This document shows, one piece after another, positions 1 to 6,190 of a stretch of 6,569 nucleotides of DNA (positions are counted from its first letter, which is position 1; each line of letters starts with the position of its first letter). Made by a program: the position numbers and the translations under genes. Below the pieces are notes generated by a model. It did no database searches. It was not told where the DNA came from and worked only from the letters and a program-made list of their open reading frames with translations. Source of the DNA: VGOB01 sp034435315 (GTDB taxonomy: Bacteria; Chloroflexota; Anaerolineae; UBA4142); assembly GCA_034435315.1 (NCBI GenBank), contig DAOTYB010000318.1:1-6569 (forward strand), read 5' to 3'.

Positions 1-1470
1 GTCTTGTAACGCCTCAAGCCCATTGGTGGCGTTATCCTTGTTCACCTTCAGCACCAGCCACTTGGGACCGGATGTTCTCAAGTTCGGATCTCCCAGCCCC
101 ATCACAGCAAGTTCATCGTATTTCACCTCCAAGGTGCCCTGGACGCAATTATGGTCTTTGTCTTTGGGAGGAAGGCAATGGATTTCTGGATGGGCATTGT
201 AGAAATCAATATATTTTGATGCGTAATCGGGATCGTTCCTCTCGACGAGTTTAAACCATTCAGTCAACCGGCTAACCCCTGTGCGAGTGTTGGCAAAATT
301 GTACCAAACCTCCCCGTGCGGTGGCGGTTCGAGTGTTGGCGTAGGTGTTGGTGTATGTGTGACAACGATGAACGGTGTGTATGTCGGCGTGGATATTTCC
401 GTTGGAATAGTTAATGGCACGGGTGTTGACGTTGCCACGGAAATTGCCTCCGTCGGCGTAATCGAAGGCGGTGGAACAATGACGCCACTTGTTGGCGTGG
501 GCATAGGCGTTGTGATTGTTGGTGTGCGAGATGGAGTTGCGGTCAGTGTCGGTGTTGCCGCCAGCGCCATTTCCGTTTGCGCGTTTTGGGCAGTAGGGAT
601 AGCCGATGCTCCATTTCGAACGGCTAACAATGCGAGCGCGGAAATCAGGATGAGGGTTAGCATCATCCCAATCGGTACAAGCCACAACAATGGACTGGTG
701 CGCGCCGTTTGTCCCGCCGTACCAACCGGCAAGATCGCGACGGTGCTGTTATCGTATCCGCCGCGTGCGTCAGCGAGATCAACCAACTGTTGCGCGGCAA
801 CCTGGGGAGGGTTCTGGGAAACAATCCGGGCAATCTCATCATCTTCGACCAGATTCGACACCCCATCCGAACAAAGCACGACCACATCGCCAGGCTGTGC
901 GGTGCGCTCGAAAATGTCCACTTGAACCTGCGGATGTGCTCCGAGCGCGCGGGTGATAAGGTTTTTGTCTTGATGCTGGCGCGCTTGTGCCGCCGTCAAT
1001 ATCCCTTGATCCACCCGCTCTTGTACCAGCGAGTGGTCGCGGGTTACCTGCTCGATCCGCCCCTGGGAAACGAGATAACCCCGACTGTCTCCTACATTGG
1101 CAAAGATCACGCGATTGCCAATCACCGCCGCTGCCACCAGCGTGGTGCCCATCCCGGCATAGCCCGATTGTTGCGCTGCTTCGAACACGGCCGCGTTAGC
1201 GACTTGAACGGCGTTCCTGAGCGCACGCACTGGATCGGCGTACCGCTGATCATAATATTCTTTTGCCACCTGACGGACCGCAATCTCGCTTGCCACCTCA
1301 CCTTTGGCAGGTCCGCCCATTCCATCCGCCACAATGCCCAGGTATCCTTTAGTTTGAATAGTTTGAGCGTCAAGATGACTGGGAGCAATCCAAACCTGGT
1401 CTTCGTTATTATGCCGCACACGTCCTAAACTAGTAGTTTGAGCACCGGCCAATTGCGTCGTATTCATCAT
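1..1470 (-). CDS. PP2C-family Ser/Thr phosphatase with membrane anchor and outer domain (C-terminus beyond left edge)
   Basis: Reading from the ATG at 1470, the frame stays open for 490 codons to the left edge, so the 3' end is missing. The PP2C (PPM, PrpC/PstP-like) catalytic domain covers about 12-248. Its motifs are VRHNNEDQ (Glu23, Asp24), VADGMGG (Asp49), MGTTLVAA (108-115), FANVGDSRGYL (Asp128), VTRDHSLV (142-149), LITRALG (171-177), VLCSDGVSNLV (Asp202) and GGYDNSTVAIL (Asp240). The metal-binding acidic residues are all present, so it should be an active Mn/Mg-dependent phosphatase. A membrane helix lies at about 261-284, then a long Thr/Pro linker (306-381). From about 386 there is a globular-looking part with WYNFANTRTG, LTEWFKLV, KWLVLKV and two cysteines (C432, C442), which I do not recognise. 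The inside-out layout copies that of the two kinases upstream. It most likely reverses their phosphorylation. Other reading frames here lack any such motifs. Confidence 0.95.
   Translation of the reverse strand, partial: MMNTTQLAGAQTTSLGRVRHNNEDQVWIAPSHLDAQTIQTKGYLGIVADGMGGPAKGEVASEIAVRQVAKEYYDQRYADPVRALRNAVQVANAAVFEAAQQSGYAGMGTTLVAAAVIGNRVIFANVGDSRGYLVSQGRIEQVTRDHSLVQERVDQGILTAAQARQHQDKNLITRALGAHPQVQVDIFERTAQPGDVVVLCSDGVSNLVEDDEIARIVSQNPPQVAAQQLVDLADARGGYDNSTVAILPVGTAGQTARTSPLLWLVPIGMMLTLILISALALLAVRNGASAIPTAQNAQTEMALAATPTLTATPSRTPTITTPMPTPTSGVIVPPPSITPTEAISVATSTPVPLTIPTEISTPTYTPFIVVTHTPTPTPTLEPPPHGEVWYNFANTRTGVSRLTEWFKLVERNDPDYASKYIDFYNAHPEIHCLPPKDKDHNCVQGTLEVKYDELAVMGLGDPNLRTSGPKWLVLKVNKDNATNGLEALQD
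328..555 (-). repeat. Low-complexity Thr/Pro linker-coding stretch in the phosphatase
   Basis: It encodes residues 306-381, with repeated Thr-Pro dipeptides (for example THTPTPTPTLEPPP and TPMPTPTSG). On the plus strand this appears as irregular GTTGGCGT/GTTGGTGT-like repeats. It links the membrane helix to the outer domain. Slippage here could change linker length. Confidence 0.65.
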
Positions 1471-1477
1471 CTTGGAT

Positions 1478-1483
1478 TCCTCT
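1478..1483 (-). promoter_or_regulatory. Ribosome binding site of the phosphatase
   Basis: AGAGGA on the minus strand lies 7 bases before the ATG at 1468-1470. A second ATG follows directly (1465-1467), 10 bases from the site; the first is slightly better spaced. Confidence 0.7.
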
Positions 1484-1509
1484 GTTAGGTAGATTGGTTA
1501 TCCGAAAGA

Positions 1510-1528
1510 GGATGCTTATTTGGCATCC
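1510..1528 (-). other. Stem-loop across the second kinase stop codon
   Basis: On the minus strand GGATGC and GCATCC form a perfect 6-bp stem around a 7-base loop (CAAATAA) that contains the TAA stop. The bases that follow (TCTTTCGG) are only weakly T-rich, so a strong intrinsic terminator is unlikely. It could adjust transcription or translation between kinase and phosphatase, or protect an mRNA end. Confidence 0.4.
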
Positions 1529-3486
1529 ATTGCACAGCGAAAACCCACATCGTCAATTGTAGCGGCTGGCGCGCCGGAGAAGCGTTTAGCAATACGTGCG
1601 TTTGCGGCATCAGATTTATATGACCCACCTTTAATGACCATGTGGGGCGCGCTGTTCCAATTCGGTCTGGCTGTGCCGACGGTCCCGGGGTGAACATCAC
1701 GGTAACCATCGGCATACCACTTGGAATGATAATAGTCCGCGACCCATTCACGAACATTGCCAATTAGATTACAAACGCCGAATATACTACAACCGTAAGA
1801 TTGAGGATCAGCGGGATTAGAGTACTGGGTAGCCACTAAGGGACCTGGCTTACCTTGTGCCGCGTTTGCTTTATAGCCATCCCAGGTATTGCCCCAGGGC
1901 CAAATACGTGCGTCATAAGGACCACGGGCGGCTTTCTCCCATTCGTATTCGTACGGGAGACGTTTACCAACCCAAACACAATATTGAGATGCGTTCCCAT
2001 GCGAGACGAAGGTAATGGGATAATCCTGCACTGCCGCCAGATTAGGATTGCCAAACAGAGCGTTAGGATTTTGGGGTGACCATACATTCGATGGTCTATC
2101 GCATTTCCCGGCATCCACGCATCTCTTGTACTGACCAACCGTCACTTCAAATTTGTCAATCCAGTAGGCAGGCGTATTCAACCACATACCAGGCTTTTCA
2201 TCTGGTTGAGCCGCAGTATCCTCTTCCGAAGAACCCATCCAGAATACACCAGCAGGAATTAGGACCATCCCCTCGGGACCTGCAGGAGTTGGGGACGGGG
2301 TAACTGTAGGGGTGTTCGTTGGCACCCGTGGGGGTGTTGAGGTAAAAGTTGCTGGTGCTGGAGTTGCGGTTACCACGACGACCACTGCCGCAGGTGGTGA
2401 AGGAGTCTTGAATGCCTCAGTGGCTTTGGCAACTGGTACAGGTGTTGGCGAAGTAACCACAGCAATCCGGGCAGATGTCGGCGAGCTTGGCGCAGCGACA
2501 GGCAACGTCTGCGACGAACGCGCCCACCAAGCGACAAGCGTAACGCACAAAAGTATCATCAAGCCAATCATCCCACCAACTACAATTGGCATCATTGCAT
2601 TCGATCTACCTTTTGCTTGACTATCTGTGTCTATCGGTATCGGTGGTAGAGTAACTGGCTTGCCAGCCATTGCGTTGCGCAAGGCAGCGACCATTTCACT
2701 GGCACTCTGGAAACGGTCTTCGCGCCGCTTGGCAAGTGCTTTGAGCAGCACACTTTCAACCGCCGGGGGTACAGCCGCATTTAACGTATGCGGCGCCGGT
2801 GGCGGTTTATGGACATGGCCATACATAATCGCCGATGGGGTCGGCCCCCCGAACGGAATTTTGCCGGTGAGCATCTGGTACAAAATCACACCCAGCGAGT
2901 ACAGATCGGTGCGTGCATCTACTGGTTCACCTTCGGCTTGTTCAGGTGCCATATACTCTGGGGTGCCCAGACTGGTACCAGTGTGCGTGAGCCGCGTGGA
3001 CTCGACGGCTTTGGCAATGCCGAAATCGGTGAGTAACGCACGTCCGCGCTGATCAACCAGGATATTGCTGGGCTTGACATCGCGGTGAACGATACCTTGC
3101 GCATGGGCATAATCGAGCGCAGAGCCGATTTGAGCGATTAGATTGAACGTTGTTGTGAGGTCTAATGCTCCTCGCTTTTGCATCAGGGTATGAAGCGATT
3201 CCCCGTCCACGTACTCCATCACAATATAATGATAGCCATTCCATTCGCCGGTTTCATAGATCTGAACAATATTCGGGTGTTGCATTTGCGCGGCCGCCAG
3301 TGCCTCACGCTTGAAGCGATCGAGGAACTCGGCGGTGTGTTGAAAGTACGGTGGCAATACCTTGATCGCGACATAGCGGTTGAGCGAGGTCTGGAACGCT
3401 TTGTACACGATTGCCATACCCCCGCGCCCGATCTCTGAAACAATTTGATAATTACCAATCGTTTGTCCAATCAGACTGTCGAGCAT
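1516..3486 (-). CDS. Transmembrane Ser/Thr protein kinase fused to an FGE/sulfatase-modifying-factor domain
   Basis: The protein has 656 residues. The kinase domain (about 13-270) is complete: IGRGGMAIVYKAF (19-31), Lys42 in VAIK, Glu61, HRDVKPSN with Asp136, DFG with Asp154, a Thr-rich activation loop (T164, T167, T169, T171) and APE (180-182). One membrane helix lies at about 299-321. A Ser/Thr/Pro/Val linker (about 323-403) holds a run of five valines (368-372). An FGE-sulfatase domain follows (about 405-653), with MVLIPAGVFWMGS, KFEVTVGQYKRC, QYCVWVGKRLP, YEWEKAARG, WPWGNTW, GNVREWV, VIKGGSY and VGFRCA. The two catalytic cysteines of true formylglycine-generating enzymes, expected just after GGSY, are absent (KSDAANARIAKRF there). 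The domain is therefore probably a binding or sensor module of C-type-lectin-like fold, not an oxidase. Its six cysteines suit disulfides outside the cell. Kinase-FGE fusions are known in bacteria. The stop TAA (1516-1518) lies 45 bases before the phosphatase start. Confidence 0.96.
   Translation of the reverse strand: MLDSLIGQTIGNYQIVSEIGRGGMAIVYKAFQTSLNRYVAIKVLPPYFQHTAEFLDRFKREALAAAQMQHPNIVQIYETGEWNGYHYIVMEYVDGESLHTLMQKRGALDLTTTFNLIAQIGSALDYAHAQGIVHRDVKPSNILVDQRGRALLTDFGIAKAVESTRLTHTGTSLGTPEYMAPEQAEGEPVDARTDLYSLGVILYQMLTGKIPFGGPTPSAIMYGHVHKPPPAPHTLNAAVPPAVESVLLKALAKRREDRFQSASEMVAALRNAMAGKPVTLPPIPIDTDSQAKGRSNAMMPIVVGGMIGLMILLCVTLVAWWARSSQTLPVAAPSSPTSARIAVVTSPTPVPVAKATEAFKTPSPPAAVVVVVTATPAPATFTSTPPRVPTNTPTVTPSPTPAGPEGMVLIPAGVFWMGSSEEDTAAQPDEKPGMWLNTPAYWIDKFEVTVGQYKRCVDAGKCDRPSNVWSPQNPNALFGNPNLAAVQDYPITFVSHGNASQYCVWVGKRLPYEYEWEKAARGPYDARIWPWGNTWDGYKANAAQGKPGPLVATQYSNPADPQSYGCSIFGVCNLIGNVREWVADYYHSKWYADGYRDVHPGTVGTARPNWNSAPHMVIKGGSYKSDAANARIAKRFSGAPAATIDDVGFRCAMDAK
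2284..2481 (-). repeat. Low-complexity Thr/Pro linker-coding stretch in the second kinase
   Basis: It encodes residues 336-401 of the second kinase, dominated by Thr, Pro, Ser, Val and Ala (for example TNTPTVTPSPTP). It joins the membrane helix to the outer FGE-like domain and is likely an extended stalk through the cell wall. Confidence 0.65.
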
Positions 3487-3492
3487 ATAGAT

Positions 3493-3500
3493 TCCCCCTT
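3493..3500 (-). promoter_or_regulatory. Ribosome binding site of the second kinase
   Basis: AAGGGGGA on the minus strand lies 6 bases before the ATG at 3484-3486. The first residues (MLDSLIGQTIGNYQI) lead straight into the kinase domain, which supports this start. Confidence 0.75.
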
Positions 3501-3622
3501 ACGAAAATATGAACGCTGACGGATGATTGCCGACAGCCACTCATTTTCATCCTGCGTGGCAAGGGCACACGTCCACAAGTAACTCCATCGAGAAAATAAT
3601 CTACGTTCGCTGGTCGTTTATC

Positions 3623-4522
3623 TTAATCCATTTTCTTGGCAATTTGTGCCGTTACCTGACGGCGTAACTCAAACGGATTGGCAATGCTCGGAAATCCTTG
3701 TTTGGTTCCTCCGGTACCGTGCACAACTACAGTTCCGTAATTCATAATGCGTCCCATCATGGTCTGATCCACCGTAATCGCTTCTACCTGATTCAAGAAT
3801 AGTTCAAGTGAATGGCGACTCAAGGCACCTACTTTGGCGATGATCCGCTTGTTGGTCACCGCAAACTCGGTGGTGATTAGGACAAGAAAAGCATTTAGCA
3901 GCCCTGCTAAACCGCCCAGTGTAAATGGCAGAGCGACGCACACCAACATACCCAAACTGACTGTTCCCCCAACCTCCGATCCACCCGCCATCTGCCCGGC
4001 AATGGGCGATAGAGCAATCAATACCAGTCCAAAAATAATGTTCAAACAGGGCCATACCAAAATCCCCCAATGCAACCTGGCTTTCAATACAATGCGTTCC
4101 CCAGCGACGAGACTTTGCTCAGCATAGCCCTCTGGATTATATTCGACTGGATAGTACATGGAGGGCACATTGACCGATTGATGTGGCACGGCAAGCGAAG
4201 AGTGTCGCGGGGCAAGTTGGGTCGGCTCTAGTGATACAAGACTGCGCGCCTCGCCCACGCGCACCTGAAGCAAGGTACTACCCAATCGAATCTGATCGCC
4301 TGCGCGGAGTGCCGTTATATCTGTGATTCGGCTGCCGTTGACAAAGGTTCCATTACGACTTCCCTCGTCACGGATATACACCATACCATTCGACTCCCAG
4401 ATAAAGGCATGATGACGTGAAACTTCGCTGTCTGTTAAGACCACCTCGTTACTGCGACTACGCCCAATGCGCAATCCACTTGCCGAAATAGGATACTCGC
4501 GTCCATTCCATTCGAGTAACAT
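3623..4522 (-). CDS. FHA-domain membrane protein with C-terminal bacterial PH-like (bPH_2/YdbT-type) domain
   Basis: The protein has 299 residues. An N-terminal FHA domain (about 2-89) shows the phosphothreonine-binding residues: LRIGRSRSNEVVL (Arg21), VSRHHAFI (Ser35, Arg36, His38) and RNGTFVNG (Asn57, Asn62). A Pro/Tyr-containing linker (about 95-140) follows. Two hydrophobic membrane segments lie at about 152-176 and 188-216; the second may be a hairpin. Residues about 217-290 form a bacterial pleckstrin-homology-like domain with the hallmarks EFAVTNKRIIAK, LNQVEAITVDQ, GRIMNYGTVVVHGTGGT and IANPFELRRQV. With two membrane passes, both ends can be cytoplasmic. The likely role is an adaptor that binds a phosphorylated kinase or substrate at the membrane; the ligand of the PH-like domain is unknown. 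It sits between the two kinases, 90 bases after the repaired kinase stop and 136 bases before the second kinase. The domain calls are strong; the role is inferred. Confidence 0.92.
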   Translation of the reverse strand: MLLEWNGREYPISASGLRIGRSRSNEVVLTDSEVSRHHAFIWESNGMVYIRDEGSRNGTFVNGSRITDITALRAGDQIRLGSTLLQVRVGEARSLVSLEPTQLAPRHSSLAVPHQSVNVPSMYYPVEYNPEGYAEQSLVAGERIVLKARLHWGILVWPCLNIIFGLVLIALSPIAGQMAGGSEVGGTVSLGMLVCVALPFTLGGLAGLLNAFLVLITTEFAVTNKRIIAKVGALSRHSLELFLNQVEAITVDQTMMGRIMNYGTVVVHGTGGTKQGFPSIANPFELRRQVTAQIAKKMD

Positions 4523-4532
4523 TGCAATCAAC

Positions 4533-4539
4533 TCCTCCC
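4533..4539 (-). promoter_or_regulatory. Ribosome binding site that fixes the FHA-PH gene start
   Basis: GGGAGGA on the minus strand lies 10 bases before the ATG at 4520-4522. It selects this start over an in-frame ATG at 4594. The earlier start would add 24 residues with no FHA similarity. Confidence 0.85.
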
Positions 4540-4612
4540 AAAATATGAATAACGTTTGTGTCAACTGCTTGAAGTAACTGGTGGCTCGTAGCACACGTTC
4601 TGTGATTGTGCC

Positions 4613-4771
4613 TCACCATTTGATTCTCACGTATAGACAATTGCTCTCTGGACTTTGATCCTCTAACCACTTGCCCTCTTTTCCACGAATGACCTTCACT
4701 GCCATGCAATAGTCACCTTTATCGGTTGCCCAATCGGGAATAACATTATCGAAATAAACTGAATGCGAAAC
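4613..4771 (-). pseudogene. Out-of-frame C-terminal part of the first kinase's outer domain
   Basis: Read in the frame one base back from the kinase frame, this stretch encodes 51 residues from SHSVYFDN through DWATDKGDYC, MAVKVIRGK and SNCLYVRIKW to TGA at 4613-4615. It reads as a natural completion of the outer domain: the G-Y-x-x-A-V-x-V-I-R strand and the closing Y-V-R-I-K-W strand fit a beta-sandwich of this kinase type, and two cysteines could form a disulfide. The kinase frame leaves this track at GAG TTT (4768-4773). One missing base there, for example TTTT read as TTT, would join the two parts. There is no standard slippery heptamer, so I favour a mutation or a sequencing error over programmed frameshifting. 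It has no start or Shine-Dalgarno of its own. Confidence 0.72.
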
Positions 4772-6123
4772 TCGTACGCCAAGCCCTTGGTCCAGGTCAG
4801 GGAGTGCTTCTTATCTCCTCTATATCTTTGTGTTGCAATAATCTCAAACCACTCATCATCCGCCAGTTGAAACGGGAAACTCCACCGCAGAATAATAGGA
4901 GGAGGCACGGTCACTGGTGCATCATCTGATGATGAGGATAACCAAGTGGGGGGCGGGTACACACGCTTGGTAGATGTCGCCTGTATCCCCAGCACAACAG
5001 TTGGCGCGTTGGTGGGTGAGGCCAATGTCACACTCGGTGACCGCGTGACGGACCAATCCACGTTCGCCACAACTGTTGGCGCATTTATCAGCCGAGAGCC
5101 AGCCGTTGCCGTCGCCTGCGCGATGGCGATACCTTGGTTCATCCCACTGAACAGCGCCATGACTAGAATCGTCACAACAACACATAATCCAAATCCCACT
5201 ACCGTGCCAATACAGGCGTAGCTTGTTGGAATTCCTACCGCATGGCGCACGGGGGACTGCGCCGGTGTCTGCGTTTTCGGTACAATCACCGTCGTAGCAT
5301 CTGGCACGGTTTTGCGCCGCAACACGGCGATTGCTTCTGCTGGCGTTTGATAGCGTGTGCCCGGATCCTTTGCCATCATCTTGGCAATCACTGCATCCAC
5401 GTGTGCTGGCACATCTGCGTGCACCGCAGATACAGAGCGCGGCTGTTCTGCCAAGTGCCGACGCATCGTTGCCGCAGGGGTATCGCTGCGAAAAGGCGCC
5501 ACGCCCGTTAATAACTCGTACAGCAGCACGCCCAACGCGTAAAGGTCCGATCGAATGTCAGCAGGTTTTCCCTCCCAAATCTCCGGCGCAATGTACTCCG
5601 GCGTGCCGACGAACGTCCCCGACTGAGTCAACACCGTCCCTTCCGTTGCGCGCGCGATACCAAAATCCATCACTTTGACAACACCCTGTGGCGTAATCCT
5701 GATATTGCCCGGCTTGATGTCGCGGTGCACCAAGCCATGTTGATGCGCCACATCCAACGCCTGCGCGATTTGTGCCGCAATGTCCAATGCTTCGTTCACC
5801 GGCAAGCGCTTGCGCTCGGCGAGAATCTCGGCGAGGTCTTTGCCCTCGAGATAATCCATTGCCAAGTAATAAGTACCTTCTTGTTGACCAAACTCATGCA
5901 ACCGCACAATGTTGGGATGAGGCGGTATCTTTTGCAGGGCTTCGGCTTCGCGACGGAAACGCGCGATGAACTGCGAATTTTGCGCTAGGTGCGGGTGCAA
6001 CACTTTGATCGCGACAACTTGATTCGTTCGGATGTCACGCCCCAGATATACCGTCGCAAAACCGCCCGTCCCAATTTTTTCGTACACACGATAGGGACCC
6101 AGCTGTGAATCAGTAAAATCCAT
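4696..6123 (-). CDS. Transmembrane Ser/Thr protein kinase with outer domain, C-terminus apparently frameshifted
   Basis: This is a Hanks-type kinase that would transfer phosphate from ATP to Ser/Thr of partner proteins. From the ATG at 6123 it has 475 residues. The catalytic domain (about 11-270) is complete: glycine loop IGTGGFATVY (17-26), Lys40 in VAIK, Glu59, HRDIKPGN with Asp135, DFG with Asp153, and a Thr/Ser-rich activation loop (T163, T166, S168, T170) before APE (179-181). One membrane helix lies at about 303-325. A Ser/Thr/Pro-rich stalk runs to about 405, then an outer domain with LRWSFPF and DDEWFE (410-427). This pattern occurs in outer domains of Chloroflexota kinases as I remember them. 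No PASTA repeats are present. After Glu451 the frame gives only 24 more residues (ending TIAWQ), while a better continuation lies in another frame down to 4613 (separate entry). Repair by one base would give about 503 residues. Kinase identity is near certain; the signal sensed is unknown. Confidence 0.95.
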   Translation of the reverse strand: MDFTDSQLGPYRVYEKIGTGGFATVYLGRDIRTNQVVAIKVLHPHLAQNSQFIARFRREAEALQKIPPHPNIVRLHEFGQQEGTYYLAMDYLEGKDLAEILAERKRLPVNEALDIAAQIAQALDVAHQHGLVHRDIKPGNIRITPQGVVKVMDFGIARATEGTVLTQSGTFVGTPEYIAPEIWEGKPADIRSDLYALGVLLYELLTGVAPFRSDTPAATMRRHLAEQPRSVSAVHADVPAHVDAVIAKMMAKDPGTRYQTPAEAIAVLRRKTVPDATTVIVPKTQTPAQSPVRHAVGIPTSYACIGTVVGFGLCVVVTILVMALFSGMNQGIAIAQATATAGSRLINAPTVVANVDWSVTRSPSVTLASPTNAPTVVLGIQATSTKRVYPPPTWLSSSSDDAPVTVPPPIILRWSFPFQLADDEWFEIIATQRYRGDKKHSLTWTKGLAYEFRIQFISIMLFPIGQPIKVTIAWQ

Positions 6124-6131
6124 AATGCTTG

Positions 6132-6138
6132 TCCTCCT
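6132..6138 (-). promoter_or_regulatory. Ribosome binding site that fixes the first kinase start
   Basis: AGGAGGA on the minus strand lies 8 bases before the ATG at 6121-6123. It selects this start over an in-frame ATG 14 codons upstream (6165), which would add a non-conserved leader and place the Shine-Dalgarno inside the gene. Confidence 0.85.
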
Positions 6139-6146
6139 GCCTGATC

Positions 6147-6190
6147 GCCGGTTCATTTCTGCCATTGATAATCAGTGAATAGTAACCGGC
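6147..6190 (-). repeat. Inverted repeat, 7-bp arms, in the FHA-kinase gap
   Basis: Perfect arms AACCGGC (6184-6190) and GCCGGTT (6147-6153) are separated by 30 bases. The repeat begins at the last base of the upstream stop codon and ends just before the kinase Shine-Dalgarno. No T-run follows, so it is not a standard terminator. It could be an operator or an mRNA structure, or it could be chance. Confidence 0.3.

Noticed and set aside
305..560. Short GTTGG-type repeats as a CRISPR or tandem-repeat array
   Set aside because: The units are irregular and follow codon phase. They encode the Thr/Pro linker of the phosphatase and have no spacers.
281..1428. Two long plus-strand open frames (281-925 and 709-1428) opposite the phosphatase
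   Set aside because: They are antisense to a frame with all PP2C motifs. Their Val/Gly-rich or Arg/His-rich translations are the complement of Thr/Pro codons and show no domain, and neither frame has a convincing Shine-Dalgarno.
3487..3622. A small RNA or terminator in the 136-base gap before the second kinase
   Set aside because: I find only a 5-bp GCCAC/GTGGC pairing with a 15-base loop and no T-run. Apart from the TTCATATTTT motif, nothing in it is supportable.
4523..4594. Upstream ATG at 4594 as the start of the FHA-PH gene
   Set aside because: GGGAGGA is placed for the ATG at 4522, and the FHA domain begins right there. The longer version would have a 24-residue leader with no support.
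4458..4709. A separate small minus-strand gene of 83 codons over the kinase/FHA junction
   Set aside because: It overlaps the kinase end and the FHA start in a third frame, has no Shine-Dalgarno and no recognisable motif. The better reading of 4613-4771 is the kinase continuation.
4760..4780. Programmed -1 ribosomal frameshift in the first kinase
   Set aside because: No X-XXY-YYZ slippery heptamer is present at GCG TAC GAG TTT CGC, so a lost base is the simpler reading.
6124..6165. Upstream ATG at 6165 as the start of the first kinase
   Set aside because: A strong AGGAGGA is placed correctly for the ATG at 6123, and the extra 14 residues are not kinase-like.
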